Of a stretch of 64,000 nucleotides of DNA, positions 45,168 through 55,576 are shown piece after piece. Origin of the DNA: Microdochium bolleyi (lineage: Eukaryota > Ascomycota > Sordariomycetes > Xylariales > Microdochiaceae); contig KQ964249.1 in the NCBI GenBank assembly GCA_001566295.1, positions 372,001 through 436,000 on the forward strand, written 5' to 3'. The translations under genes were made by a program, and so were the position numbers. Numbering within the stretch: the stretch's first letter is position 1; every line of letters begins with the position of its first letter. The notes below the pieces were generated by a model. That model was not told the origin of the DNA. It was given only the letters and a program-made list of their open reading frames with translations, and ran no database searches.

Positions 45168-46001
45168 TTAGTGGTGGGCGGCCTCCTCACCCTCATCCTC
45201 CTCGACGAGCCAGTCCTGGACAGCGGCGGGGGCGCCACCGGCAACTCCCTCAGTACCCTCAACCTCAACGGCCATGCTCTCGTAGTCCTTCAGCGAGTTG
45301 GCGAGGTCGGCCTCCTCGGGCGACTTAGGGGACTTAGGAGCTGTGAAGGTCTGGACCTGGCCGACCGAGTCGGTGTCCTTGATCGGGGCGGGCTTGTAGG
45401 CCTTGAGCTCCTTGAGGTAGAGCTCCTGGACGAAGTCGGCTACAGTGGACGATATGTTAGTTTCTGAGTACTGTAACATGTGATTGAACGTGGGTTCTGT
45501 TGGTGGCCATAGCGCGGTCGTTGGAAAGCGTTGGTGATCAGACGCTCGGCATCGGATAAGGCGGGGTTGACGGAATGATGCGCTGGTAGTCCGCGAGACT
45601 CAAATGCTGAACAAGGCCACCGGCTCTCTGTAGGGCGATGCGTGTGCCGAATGTGTCGAGGTCATCCGAATTATTGTGACTGTAGGTCGTCGTTCGAGGT
45701 CGTGAGGGGTTTCGTCGTTGCCAAGATAATTCCGTGCCACTCCCAGCCATGTCCGTGTAATGTCCTTGTTCCTGCTGATTCGAGACCGAGGAATTGGAGG
45801 CAAGGGAGTATAGTTGAACCTACCTCTGCGAGAGACCGTCGGGGCAATGAAGGTGCGGACGGCGTTGACTCTGGCCACGCGGGATACGGCAGCGGCGGCC
45901 GACCGGGCGGACTGTTGCGCACAATTGTCAGCAAGCCGGGTCGCAAAGCATGACAATCACCAGACAAATGCACATACCGAAGCTCTGAGTTGGAGAAGCA
46001 T
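45168..46001 (-). CDS. atp14: mitochondrial ATP synthase subunit H (Atp14)
   Basis: Three minus-strand exons, 45978-46001, 45824-45911 and 45168-45439, giving 127 residues. Exon 1 encodes only MLLQLRAS. Donors are GTATGT and GTAGGT; acceptors are AACAG and TGTAG. The second intron is 384 nt. Residues 1 to about 38 form an Arg/Ala/Ser-rich mitochondrial presequence (RSAAAAVSRVARVNAVRTFI) ending at the TVSRR-ADFVQ junction formed across intron 2. The mature protein reads ADFVQELYLKELKAYKPAPI, then DTDSVGQVQTFTAPKSPKSP and an acidic tail, DWLVEEDEGEEAAHH, as in yeast Atp14. It is a peripheral-stalk subunit of the F1Fo ATP synthase in the inner membrane. Confidence 0.92.
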
Positions 46002-46482
46002 GATGACGGCCGTGGGGTGTGGGCGGCAGGGTCCGATGGCGGGATGATGGGAAGGGGGTGGTGATGCGGCAGCGCTCTACGCAGGTGAGGTTTTTCTCAA
46101 GAGGCGACTCTGGAGCGGAGTGCTGAGGTTGGCGCCAGCCAGGACGCCCGTCGGAGGAAGTCGGCAAATCAAGGTCTGAGCTTTCCCAGGCGACTCCGCT
46201 TGCTCCTGCGTGCCCCACAAACGCCGTCGTCCAAATCACGTGAGTTCGATCACCCTGCACTTCTTTTATGCATAGACTGGAAAACAGTGAGCACCGTTAT
46301 GCACTAGACCCCTGCAAGACCCTTTCCAATTGATGCTTGACTGTGGATATCAGATTTTGGGCATAGAGCTTTTTCTTAGTTTGCTATCACGATGGCTTCC
46401 TTAGTGCACGTTGGCTCGGCTTTGCGATTGCTTCGGCATCACACCTTCGCTCACACTTGCTCAGCTCCAAGACGCCTCAAAA
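46002..46482. promoter_or_regulatory. divergent promoter, atp14/methyltransferase
   Basis: 481 bases lie between the two start codons. A short plus-strand reading frame (46392-46490) starts upstream of, and overlaps, the methyltransferase start codon; it may act as an upstream ORF. Confidence 0.4.
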
Positions 46483-47244
46483 ATGGGTGACGCTGGTACA
46501 GGCACACGGACATTCGACATTCCCACAGGGGATGCCGAGAACCCAAATCTGCAGATTCGCATCACAGAACCGGCCCTCCGAGCCCAGGGCCTGTCGCTGA
46601 CGACATGGGCGTCCGCCGAAATCCTCGCGGGCCTGATGCAGACCATTGACAGCGCCCAGATTGTCTTTCCAGCAGACCTAGACCAGTCTGCCGTCATCCC
46701 GATCCTCGAGCTCGGTGCCGGCACCGGCATGGTGGGCGTGTCAGCCGCCGTCCGTTGGAACCAGCCTGCGGTCTTGACCGATCTGGGACTCATTGTGCCG
46801 GGCATCGCGGCGAACGTGGCCCTTAACAAGGAAATCCTCGGGGACAACCGCGTGCTCTGCGGCACGCTGGACTGGGAGAACCCCGCGGACTTCCAGCTCG
46901 CCCAGGAGGAAGGTCCGTCGCCCATGGCGACGGCCACCAAGGCTCAATTGATCCTCACGGCTGACACGTGCTACTCGGAGGAGCACCCGCTGCTCATATC
47001 CACAACGGTTGCACACTGGCTAAGTCGCGATGACCCAAATGCAAGGGCAATCATCTGCTACGCTTTGCGTGTTGCGTACCTGGACGAGATCCGCGAGCTG
47101 TGGTCCCGGCTTGAGGACCTGGGTCTCGAGAGCGTCGCGGATGGGCAGCAGCGCGCGGACTCGCAGGTCTTTGACGACGAGTGTCTCTGCGAGTGGAGCG
47201 TCTGGCGGTGGAAGCGGGACGCTGGGTGTGGTGATGCTGTCTGA
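46483..47244 (+). CDS. family-16 type SAM-dependent (lysine) methyltransferase
   Basis: Single exon, 253 residues from MGDAGTGTRTFDIPTG, whose ATG has an AAAA context. The frame is open 24 codons further upstream but without an ATG. The Rossmann SAM-binding motif I is IPILELGAGTGMVGVSAA. Upstream GLSLTTWASAEILAGLM is the conserved helix before it. The motif II acidic turn is AVLTDLG, and post-II is QLILTADTCYSEEHP, where METTL21/EFM-type enzymes carry a D-x-x-Y motif. The C-terminus ends CLCEWSVWRWKR. The family methylates lysines of elongation factors and chaperones; the exact target cannot be read. Related fungal proteins are often labelled nicotinamide N-methyltransferase-like, which is not a safe functional call. 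Confidence 0.85.
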   Translation: MGDAGTGTRTFDIPTGDAENPNLQIRITEPALRAQGLSLTTWASAEILAGLMQTIDSAQIVFPADLDQSAVIPILELGAGTGMVGVSAAVRWNQPAVLTDLGLIVPGIAANVALNKEILGDNRVLCGTLDWENPADFQLAQEEGPSPMATATKAQLILTADTCYSEEHPLLISTTVAHWLSRDDPNARAIICYALRVAYLDEIRELWSRLEDLGLESVADGQQRADSQVFDDECLCEWSVWRWKRDAGCGDAV

Positions 47245-48023
47245 GCTTGCCCGAGGCTGTCACGGAACTCTGATTGCACAACTGAAGCATGGGTCTGGTA
47301 GCTTCTCTTTGAAACTGGCTATGCGGAAAGAGATCGCTGAGCTATCGCTGAGCTGTCTCGCGATTGCTTCGAGATGGTATTGAGCAGACGCGCTGCAATT
47401 TTTTAGAGCCCTGAAACGACGCTCTACACTCAGGCCACACGCAACACGCCAAGATTCGTACCAGTCAAAAATGCAAATATCCTACCTACGCGACACCTAT
47501 ACACCTTTAGCATGGTCTTCTTCTGGGTCCGAAGCTAAGCTCAAAGTAACAGGGTAACTCGCGCATCAAAAAGCTGCCATGGACGGATGGGATCACAAAT
47601 CGAAGTATGCCTACCCCATATCACATCGATCGTCCACGCTTGGTGTTCAAGACGGTGAATGATATTCCAAGAAGTAACGTAGCTAGACAAACTCAGCCTC
47701 GCTCAAAAAGTACTCGAAGGTTGGTGCAAGTACCATTGGACCGGTAAGCCCGGTCCTGTCGTCTAGCGAGTGCACCTTGGAACGGGACGTTAAAATATTC
47801 TTGGTCAGTACCTGGGATCAACAGCCGCCGTCGAATCTTGGACATGCCGATATTAAGGCAAGAAACAGATCGCATTAGGAAATAATAGCATAGACTTCGT
47901 GAAGGGGCCATTGTGTTTGCCATTGTGGGACTTGCTTATTGTCAAAATAATCATGAACGCTCCGTACTCCATAATCCTTCTCGGCGTGTCCCAACGATCT
48001 GTATTCTTGCAGCGGCGCCGATA
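47245..48023. other. intergenic between convergent genes
   Basis: 779 bases between the methyltransferase and iec1 stops, A/T-rich in the second half; no gene seen. Confidence 0.5.
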
Positions 48024-49307
48024 TCACGTCGCCATTGCCTCTCCATTCTCCACAGACCTACTCCTTTTGGGAGATGGTGCATCGGACATCTCCGCCTCGA
48101 CTTCAGCCTCAGCCTCGCTGTCGTTTGCCCGCTTCACGGCAGTCCCATTACTGTTACCGACTGCCACCTCTTGCGCCTTAGCCTCAGCAGCGAGGACAGC
48201 CCGGCGGCGTTGCCACCAGTCCTCCTCAACTTGCGTGACCTGGTCCAGGATGACCTCCTTCTCAAGCCACTCACTGCGGTACTCCTCCTCGAGTTCCTTG
48301 CACTGCCTGCGCAGCGCCTCGCCATCGGCCGTACCCCACTTCACGTTGGCCACGCACAGCTTCCACAGGCTCTCGAGGTCCATCTCGAGCTCCTTCTGGG
48401 TGAATCCTTGCTGCTCCGTCATCGGCGTGAAGAAATCGGCGCCAACGGCGTCGTCTCCGCCATCCGTGTCGTCCACCGAATCATCCCCTTGCCCGGTGCC
48501 GCCACTGAGGTGCGATTGCTGGGTCTTGAGTATTATCTTAAATGGCTTGCTGCCCTTGCCGCCAGACGAGTTGGAGTGCTGCATGGATTTGGGTACCGGG
48601 TCGGATGGCCGTAGCGCCTCGGTCTCATGGACCGTCCTCATGTGTTTGGCAAGGGCGTCTGACCTTGTAAAGGCGCGGTCGCATTCTGTCAAGAAGTCAA
48701 GCATTAGCTATGGTCCCCGTAGACAACGCGAGAGCGTCAGAGTGTCAGAAGTAAGCTCACCTGGCAGGTAGCAGTAGAACGGTTTCTCGCGGGTGTGACT
48801 CCGCATGTGCGCCTTCAGCGCGTAGCCACTGGCATGGGGCATGCTCTTGCGCGGGCAGCCCACCCACTCACACGTATACCGCTTCTGCCGGCTCTCGATG
48901 TGGTCGTTGTGGATGTGCTCGACCAACTTGTCCATGTTGCCCACGTCGCCGGCCTCGCAGCCGTCCCAGGCACACACGGTGACTTGCTCGTGGAACTCCT
49001 CCTCGTCGAGCTTGGCGTTGATGGGCGAGTTGGGAATGTCGCCGGATGTGTCGGACGAGATGTCGCCGTCCAGGTCCTGGCCGCCGTGGTCCGATTCTGC
49101 GTCCGCCTCTACATGGATCGCTGACGAGGCTCGCGATGCCGTGCCTAGCCTCTGCTTCTTCGCGGGCGGGAGCCGCGGGGGCTCGGGATCCTCGACGATC
49201 TCGGTGTCCTCGAAGTCATTTTCATGCTCCTGGTCGATCTCGGGCGAGGGCGAGTCGTCGGATGACAGGGAGCTGATGTCGGATGAGTCCTCCGACAGGA
49301 GAACCAT
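48024..49307 (-). CDS. iec1: C2H2 zinc-finger INO80 complex subunit Iec1
   Basis: Two minus-strand exons, 48761-49307 and 48024-48685, giving 402 residues. The 75-nt intron (GTGAGC to GACAG, branch GCTAATGC) lies inside the third zinc finger. An acidic Ser/Asp-rich N-terminus (SEDSSDISSLSSDDSPS) precedes three fingers. Finger 1 is CAWDGCEAG...HIHNDHI, finger 2 is CEWVGCPRKSMPHASGYALK followed by AHMRSHT, and finger 3, rebuilt across the intron, is CYLPECDRAFTRSDALAKHM followed by RTVH. The C-terminal half has a coiled-coil-like segment with Trp (EEDWWQRRRAVLAAEAKAQE) and an acidic tail. The finger set and spacing match Iec1, a subunit of the fungal INO80 chromatin remodeller. Assignment rests on my recognition of the finger block. 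Confidence 0.85.
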
Positions 49308-50564
49308 ATTGATGGACTAGAATGTGTCGCTGACGTGAGGTGTCTGCGGAGAGAGAATAACGCCAGTCAACCAGGGCGATCTTGCTGTGATGACTGATCG
49401 CAATTGCAGCGCTGCGGTGCGCGCGTGATGTTGCCGTGTCTGCTGGTCGTTATCGAAGACACGGTTATCGATAGTCGAAACTCCGATTACCGTTGGAACC
49501 TCTGGCCGTAAGAAAGGAGGCGCGGTTTATGGGGTCCGAAGCTTTTGCGAGAGGCCGTGTGGGTGGTTGATGTCGCGACTTGGCGAATATGTGTTGGAGA
49601 TGCAGGGTCCGCGCAGGCCGTGGAAGATGTGGAATCTCATCACGAAGGACGAGGCTCGTCGCGAGACACAGTCGGCCAATGGGAAAGAGCCGGGATTGGC
49701 CTTGCGGTGGATGTGGTTTCCGGAGCTGAGCACCTGTACAGTGCAAAGAACAACATTTCACCAAGGTTTGCACGGTATTAGAGACGGTTCAATTCGTTCG
49801 TGCTGCCGCATTTGATTTCCATTGATGGGGATGTTCTCTCGGTGTTGCGAGAGATTCCCAGTAGACCCTGAGCCTGATAGTTTGAGTGTTGAAGAATTCA
49901 GATGTGTAGATAAGGTATGAATGCATAGGCATACCACTGACAGCTATGGACCGCGGACGAAGACATCACCAACATGCCAATTGACGTGCACAGGACTGCC
50001 TTGGACACGCATGGTTCCGAGCGGCTTACTTGAATAGCTCATGGATCGTGACTTTCTACGTGCTCGTCGAATTGTCCCGAGGTTGCAGCCTGAATCCGCC
50101 CTTGGCGGCCTCGTCATCACGGAGGCGTGGATGCGGAACGGGGCAGGCAGCAAAGTTCGACGATGCCCAATGTGTATGGGATTCATGAACTCGGCCAGCA
50201 ACGGACGTTCTCAAGTGCCAATTAACAGACACATGAGTGACTCAGACACTCTGGCCATTGATCTCTCAGGCGCTGCTGTTGATTCTGCATCTTGGACCGT
50301 GCAGTGCCATTATTGCTGCCCAGCTGTAGCTGTGAGCTGTCCGGGCCCGCACCGCCCACGACGACGTCCGGGGGTCCTCTGACATCACCCCGCTTGCTCC
50401 AGTTTGGTGCAGCTCTCTGCTGGCATTGCTGCCCACTCACTCCGGTGAGCTCTCCATAGCCACGCTCCTGTTCTTCCACTTCACCACCGCCCTCCCCCTT
50501 CGTGACACGATCGCCACAACTTACGCCCTCATTGTGCACGAACAAACTCCCATTCGTGTCCAGA
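49308..50564. other. divergent intergenic region, iec1/abp1
   Basis: 1.26 kb with no supportable gene. The abp1-proximal 120 bases are strongly pyrimidine-rich (50440-50515), as in many highly expressed fungal promoters. Confidence 0.5.
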
Positions 50565-53222
50565 ATGGCGTCTCTTAACCTCTCGGCCAACGGGCCTTCC
50601 ATCAAGAGCAGCTACCAGGCCGTCGTCAGCAGCGGCGCCTTCCCCGCCGGCTCGTCCTCCACCTATGCCCAGTGGGCTCTCTTTGCGGTTCAGTCGCCCC
50701 TCGCCAGCGCTTTCCAGGACTCCTCCAACAAGGAGAGTCTCCTCAAGGTCCAGTCCACTGGCGAGGGCGAGCTTGTCGAGCTCATCGAGGACTTCAACGA
50801 GGGCCGGATCCAGTTCGCCTTCGTCAAGGTCAAAGATCCCAACTCGGGCCTGCCAAAATTCGCCCTCATCGCATGGGTAAGGCAGCGACTCTACGACAAC
50901 CACACCACCTCATGGCTATACTGACAACTTCCCACAGTGCGGAGGAGGTGTTCCCGAGCGGACGAAGGGTTACTTCACAAGCCATGTCAACGCCGTTTCC
51001 AAGGTCCTCCACGTAAGTCATCCTCCGTGACACCAGCACCTGCCGTATCGTGGAGACCACTTCCTGACGATACCAATACAGGGCTACCACGTACAAATCA
51101 CTGCCCGATCCGACGCCGACCTCGAGCCGGAGAGAATCATACAAAAGGTGTCGGATGCATCCGGCGCCAAATATACCGCTGGTGGTAGTGCCCCTGTCCA
51201 GTCCGGCGGCGCGCCGCCCCCAATCAAGTCCAAGCCCGTCTTTGCTTCCGCATCATCAGGCACCATCTCCTTCAACCCGCTGGTGGCCGCGAGAAACGCT
51301 GGCCTGAAGAACAAGAACGACGATGGATGGGGCGATGCGCCGGACGTCTCTCGTTCCGAGGTGCAAAAGGTTGAGTCGGCGTACAAGCCTACAAAAGTTA
51401 ACATGGACGAGCTGAGAGGACAGCAGCAGCCTGCCTCTCAATTCACACCAGTCCAGCGAGAAGATGCGCCCGACGTGGTCAGGGGCGCGTATCAACCTAT
51501 CGGCAAGGTTGACATTGCTGCCATCCGCGCAGCTGCCAGGGAAAAGCAGGACGACAGACCTTCCATTGTCAAGGGTGCTTACGAGCCAGTCGGTAAGGTC
51601 GACATCGCCGCCATCCGCGCCCAGGCCCAAAAGCCATCACAGGCCGAGCCGGAGCCGGAAGCCAGGTCTGAAGCCCAGCCCGAAGCCGATGCCGAGCCTA
51701 AAGAACGGCCCTTGTCTCTCGCAGAGCGTAGCCGCGCTTTCAGCCAATCTGAGCGCATCACGGAGCTCCCGAAGCCCAAGGTGGCCAAGAAATGGACCGG
51801 CCCTTCCAACGTCAGCGGTACAAAACCACTTACACCTGGCGCTCTGGGACTTCATGGCCCCGTCGCGACTCCTGCCGCAGCTCCCGTCGGCTCCGCCAGC
51901 CGGACCTTCGCAGACCAAGGCGGCAAGACGCCTGCTCAGTTATGGGCTGAGAAGAAGGCCGCCCAGGGAGGTACAGTATCCCCTGCACGGTCGTCCCCGC
52001 CTCCAGTCGCCCCACAGACAAGTGGCAGCGGTGCTGCCGGTGGCTGGCAGAGCGGCTACTCGGGTAAGAGCTGGGGTCCAGTTCAGACAGGTGCCTACGG
52101 TCGTGGTATCCCTGGTCAGAAGACCGAAGATACGGCAACAAGCTCAGAGCCTGCGGCGCCGGCTATGGAGAGCCAGAACTCCGGCTCCGTTCGCGACCGG
52201 TCGCGATCATTCCAGGGGGCAGCACCGATAGCTGCTGCCGCTGGTGTTGGAGCTGTCGCCCTCGGAGTAGGTGCTGGAATCGCGGCGTCGCGACGGAATG
52301 ACGAGCCAGAGCACGAGCAGGAGGAGGATAGCGGCCCGCCCCCGCCCCCGATGGGTGCTCGGCCTCCGGTCGACGAAGGCTCATCTGGCGCGCCAGCTGG
52401 TGGCTTTGCACTTCCTGGCATGCCACCACGCCCACCGCCGCCTACCGACGAGGAAGAGGAGGAGCAGGAGCCGGAGTCTCCCATTCGCGTCGCTGTTCCT
52501 GTTGCGCGGATCCCGGAGCCTGACTTTGAGCCGGCCGAGGAGCCGCCGGTCGCGTTGCCAACACGCACTCTCGAGCGCGCGGTGCCCCAGGAACAAGAGC
52601 TTGCAGCCGAGGAAGAAAGCTACGATCCCCGCGCCGCATCTCAGGCTGCTGCCCAGGAGCAATTCGGAGACGCCCCGGCCGGCTCAAGTGGTGGGAAGCG
52701 GGCTCTTATCCAGTACGATTACGAGAAGGCCGAAGACAACGAGCTCGAGCTTCGCGAGGGCGAGTATGTCACCAACATTGATATGGTCGACGATGACTGG
52801 TGGATGGGAACCAACGGTCGGGGTGAGGTCGGCCTGTTCCCGAGCAACTACGTCGAGCTGGTTGATGATGCCGACGACGGTCCGGCGGCCCCGGAGCCGC
52901 CCGTTGCTTCTCGGCCCCCGCCTCCCGCCGCCCCGGCTGCGGAGCCCGAGCCTGAGCCAACGCAAGCGGCTGCTGGCGGCGCGACGGCGACGGCCGAATT
53001 TGACTACGAGGCGGCTGAGGACAATGGTAAGTGCACCGATGCGCGGATCTGGACTTTGAGCTGGACGACATGGTTGCTAATGCTGTGAGTCTCGCAGAGC
53101 TGAGCTTCCCCGAGGGTGCTACTATTACCAACGTCGAGTTCCCGGATGAGGACTGGTGGTTTGGCCATTACAAGAGTGACTCGGGCCTGTTCCCTGCCAA
53201 CTACGTCAAGCTTGACCAGTGA
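50565..53222 (+). CDS. abp1: actin-binding protein Abp1 (ADF-H plus two SH3 domains)
   Basis: Four exons: 50565-50876, 50938-51012, 51082-53026 and 53098-53222, giving 818 residues. Donors are GTAAG; acceptors are CACAG, TACAG and CGCAG. Residues 1 to about 135 form the drebrin/Abp1-type ADF-homology domain (YAQWALFAVQ, IQFAFVKVKDPNSGLPKFAL, then CGGGVPERTKGYFTSHVNAV across introns). Two related repeats follow: VVRGAYQPIGKVDIAAIRA and IVKGAYEPVGKVDIAAIRAQ. The centre is Pro/Ala/Glu-rich with a PPPPPMGARPP run. Two SH3 domains close the protein at about 667-726 (ALIQYDYEKAEDNELELREG, DDDWWMG, GLFPSNYVEL) and 766-818 (DWWFGHYKSDSGLFPANYVK). Intron 3 splits the last SH3. Abp1 links cortical actin patches to endocytosis and Arp2/3 activation. 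Confidence 0.95.
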
Positions 53223-54644
53223 GGAGGTGGTCACTGTGTGCATCCGGACTAGGGGTCCTGGCCATCTAAAAAACCAAAATGCAAGAGGGACGAGATAGAA
53301 AAGAATCCACAATGCAAGCTCATGAGCGCTACTAGTAAATTACATGTGCTATGTTGTAAGGGGATACAACATCCAGGGATGTATTGGATTATGCTCCAAT
53401 CAAAAACGGACAACGTCGAGCCCGGGTTTCTCAGCTTGGTAGACGAGCAGGGCTTCAGCCGCAGGATCTGCAGAAGATTGAAACAGATTCGTTGGTGCTT
53501 TGAAACAATGTTTGCCAACAGCAATCAACCCACAGTTCGTGGTCTGTGTGTACGTGGAATCTTCTCCGGGGTTCGTCAGGATGGTGGCACTCGCGTACCT
53601 CCGTACTCGGGAGCGCCGTGGTGTGGACGATCGGCTAACTCGGCAGCTGAGGGACTGCGTCATGTGGAGCGTGGGAGCCCAGGCAGAGGGGATTTGGGGA
53701 GCAGCACAGCTCGGCGAACCCGGCCCGATCGCCACATCCATGGCAGGCATGGCTGGAATTGACACCTCCGTCAGTCGACGTGTTGGGAGGGCGACTCCAG
53801 GGTGGCTTGAGATGCTGACGAGGCCTGTGGCTTGTCCCAGTGAGCACGAGGTCGCGCCCGCAGGGCCTAGATCCTTTGTCGTGGGAGCCTGTCGCGCGAG
53901 GGTGCGGGACCCGGGCGGGCAGTTCTGAGCTCTGACGTGACCTGGTCGTAGCCCACTCGAGCTGGCCGCGTCTTCCTTGCGACACACTAACTTCATAAAA
54001 GCTCTAGCTCTGCATCACGCCTGCGATAGTGCTTCTGATGAGGGAGCTCCGTGTTGCGCAAAAGTCCCGCCCTCCCCTCTGCCTCCAGATCCAATCTTTG
54101 CCCACTTTTACCCCGTCTCAACTGCCGTCCTCGCACATCGACACTTGGCGACCGTCAATCTCGAACTCTGACCACTCCGAGTGATTCGGCCTCACCTCTG
54201 CTGCGTACACACTCGACCGTCAGACAGCCCAGCGGTGCGAATCCCCATCCGCGACCCAGCACTCTGGTACGTCCCCCACTTCGCTGTCCCGGGATCTTTG
54301 TTCGTCAGCCCTGCGCCGTAGAAACCCTTGCCCATGCCAAGAGATCGTTGCACCACCCCCGTTCCAAGTGCAGGGACCTGCGCGCTTGGCACTGCCGTCT
54401 TGGTCTCTTTCTTCGCAGAGCTATCATCGTCTCTCTTCTTTTCTGTCTCTCACGTGCTTTCCCCTGTCGCCGCTACATTCCACATTGTTGTTCTTCTCAG
54501 GCCGGCGTCATCTCATTCATCCTGATCTGAATGTTCGACACTTGACAAATCACGACTGACGTCTCTTCACTCGACGCAGCTTGACGGCCTTGGACAGAAC
54601 ACACGACCCAACACAGCGCTACATCGACATCACAAAAAGTTACC
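53223..54644. other. intergenic, cystm gene upstream region
   Basis: 1.4 kb. The first part is abp1 3' sequence. A 142-codon plus-strand frame (53500-53928) has no domain. The segment 54050-54640 is C/T-rich and probably promoter and a long leader. Confidence 0.5.
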
Positions 54645-55230
54645 ATGGGCGAGAACCGCGGATACTACGACCAGGGCGGGTATCCCCAGCAGCAGCAGCA
54701 GGGAGGATATGGCGGCGGTGGCGGCTACGGCCCTCCTCAGCAGGGCGGCTACGGCGGCGGCTACGGCGGCCCGCAGCAACCTCCGATGGTGAGTTTCCTT
54801 TATATTCCCTATGGCTGATATTCTTCCCCCATTTGCCATATTGTACAAAAGTACAGCCAAGTTGCGTGTATGGGCCCGCCAAGACCCTTGCGGATCTGTT
54901 GCAGCACTGCACCAACACCACTGCCAACACCGCCCACCCATCATCGGCACCAATACCAGCCAGCATGCATGGTGGCTCCCGCCCCGTCCCGAGTACGGCT
55001 TTGCTAACCACAATGAATGAAACGCCAAACAGTCCTACGCCCCTCCGCAGGGTTACAACCAAGGGCCGCCCCAGCAGCCCATGTACTACCAGCAGCAGCA
55101 GCAGGCCCCGCCGCCCCAGCAGCGCAAGGACAACCAGGGCTGCCTGAAGGGCCTGCTCATCGGTATCCTCGCGTGCTGCGCATGCGACGCCTGCTGTGAC
55201 TGCTGCGAGTGCTGCGTGGACATGTGCTAG
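54645..55230 (+). CDS. Q/G/Y-rich CYSTM-like cysteine-rich tail protein
   Basis: Two exons, 54645-54788 and 55033-55230, giving 113 residues. The 244-nt intron starts GTGAGT and ends AAACAG in phase 0. The N-terminal two thirds are Gly/Tyr/Pro/Gln-rich (GGYPQQQQQGGYGGG, YYQQQQQAPPPQQRK). The C-terminus is a compact Cys-rich segment, GCLKGLLIGILACCACDACC, then DCCECCVDMC. That matches the CYSTM type: a short palmitoylated or membrane-embedded tail with about nine Cys. Such proteins are tail-anchored at the plasma membrane and linked to stress tolerance. The prion-like N-terminus suggests multivalent interactions, which is inference. Confidence 0.83.
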
Positions 55231-55576
55231 ACAAGGGGGATGACGAGATTGATTCCGTGGCAAGAGAAAGGCCGCTCCCAAACGCGAATGACCGGCTTGG
55301 TTTTGGGGAGCTGAGCACAAATTTGGGTCTTTGGAGTCAATTCGTGAGTTACGCTTGAAGGAATAGACGGGAGAGGAAGGAACCGAGCGGGTGTTCGCAT
55401 ATCTCGTCGCTAGTTTTGTATGATTGCTGTTCAGTATATATGTATCTGCAATCTCACTTTTTTGGTTGAATGGGCCCTGCGTTTCTGATATCATCCAATA
55501 TGCTGTCCTTGTCAATATATCGATACCCGATCACGCTGTGAGCGCTTCTTTCACCAATACATGCACCCTTACTGGC
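55231..55576. other. intergenic, 3' side of two convergent genes
   Basis: 346 bases, A/T-rich around 55400-55520; probable 3' untranslated sequence, no gene. Confidence 0.5.
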
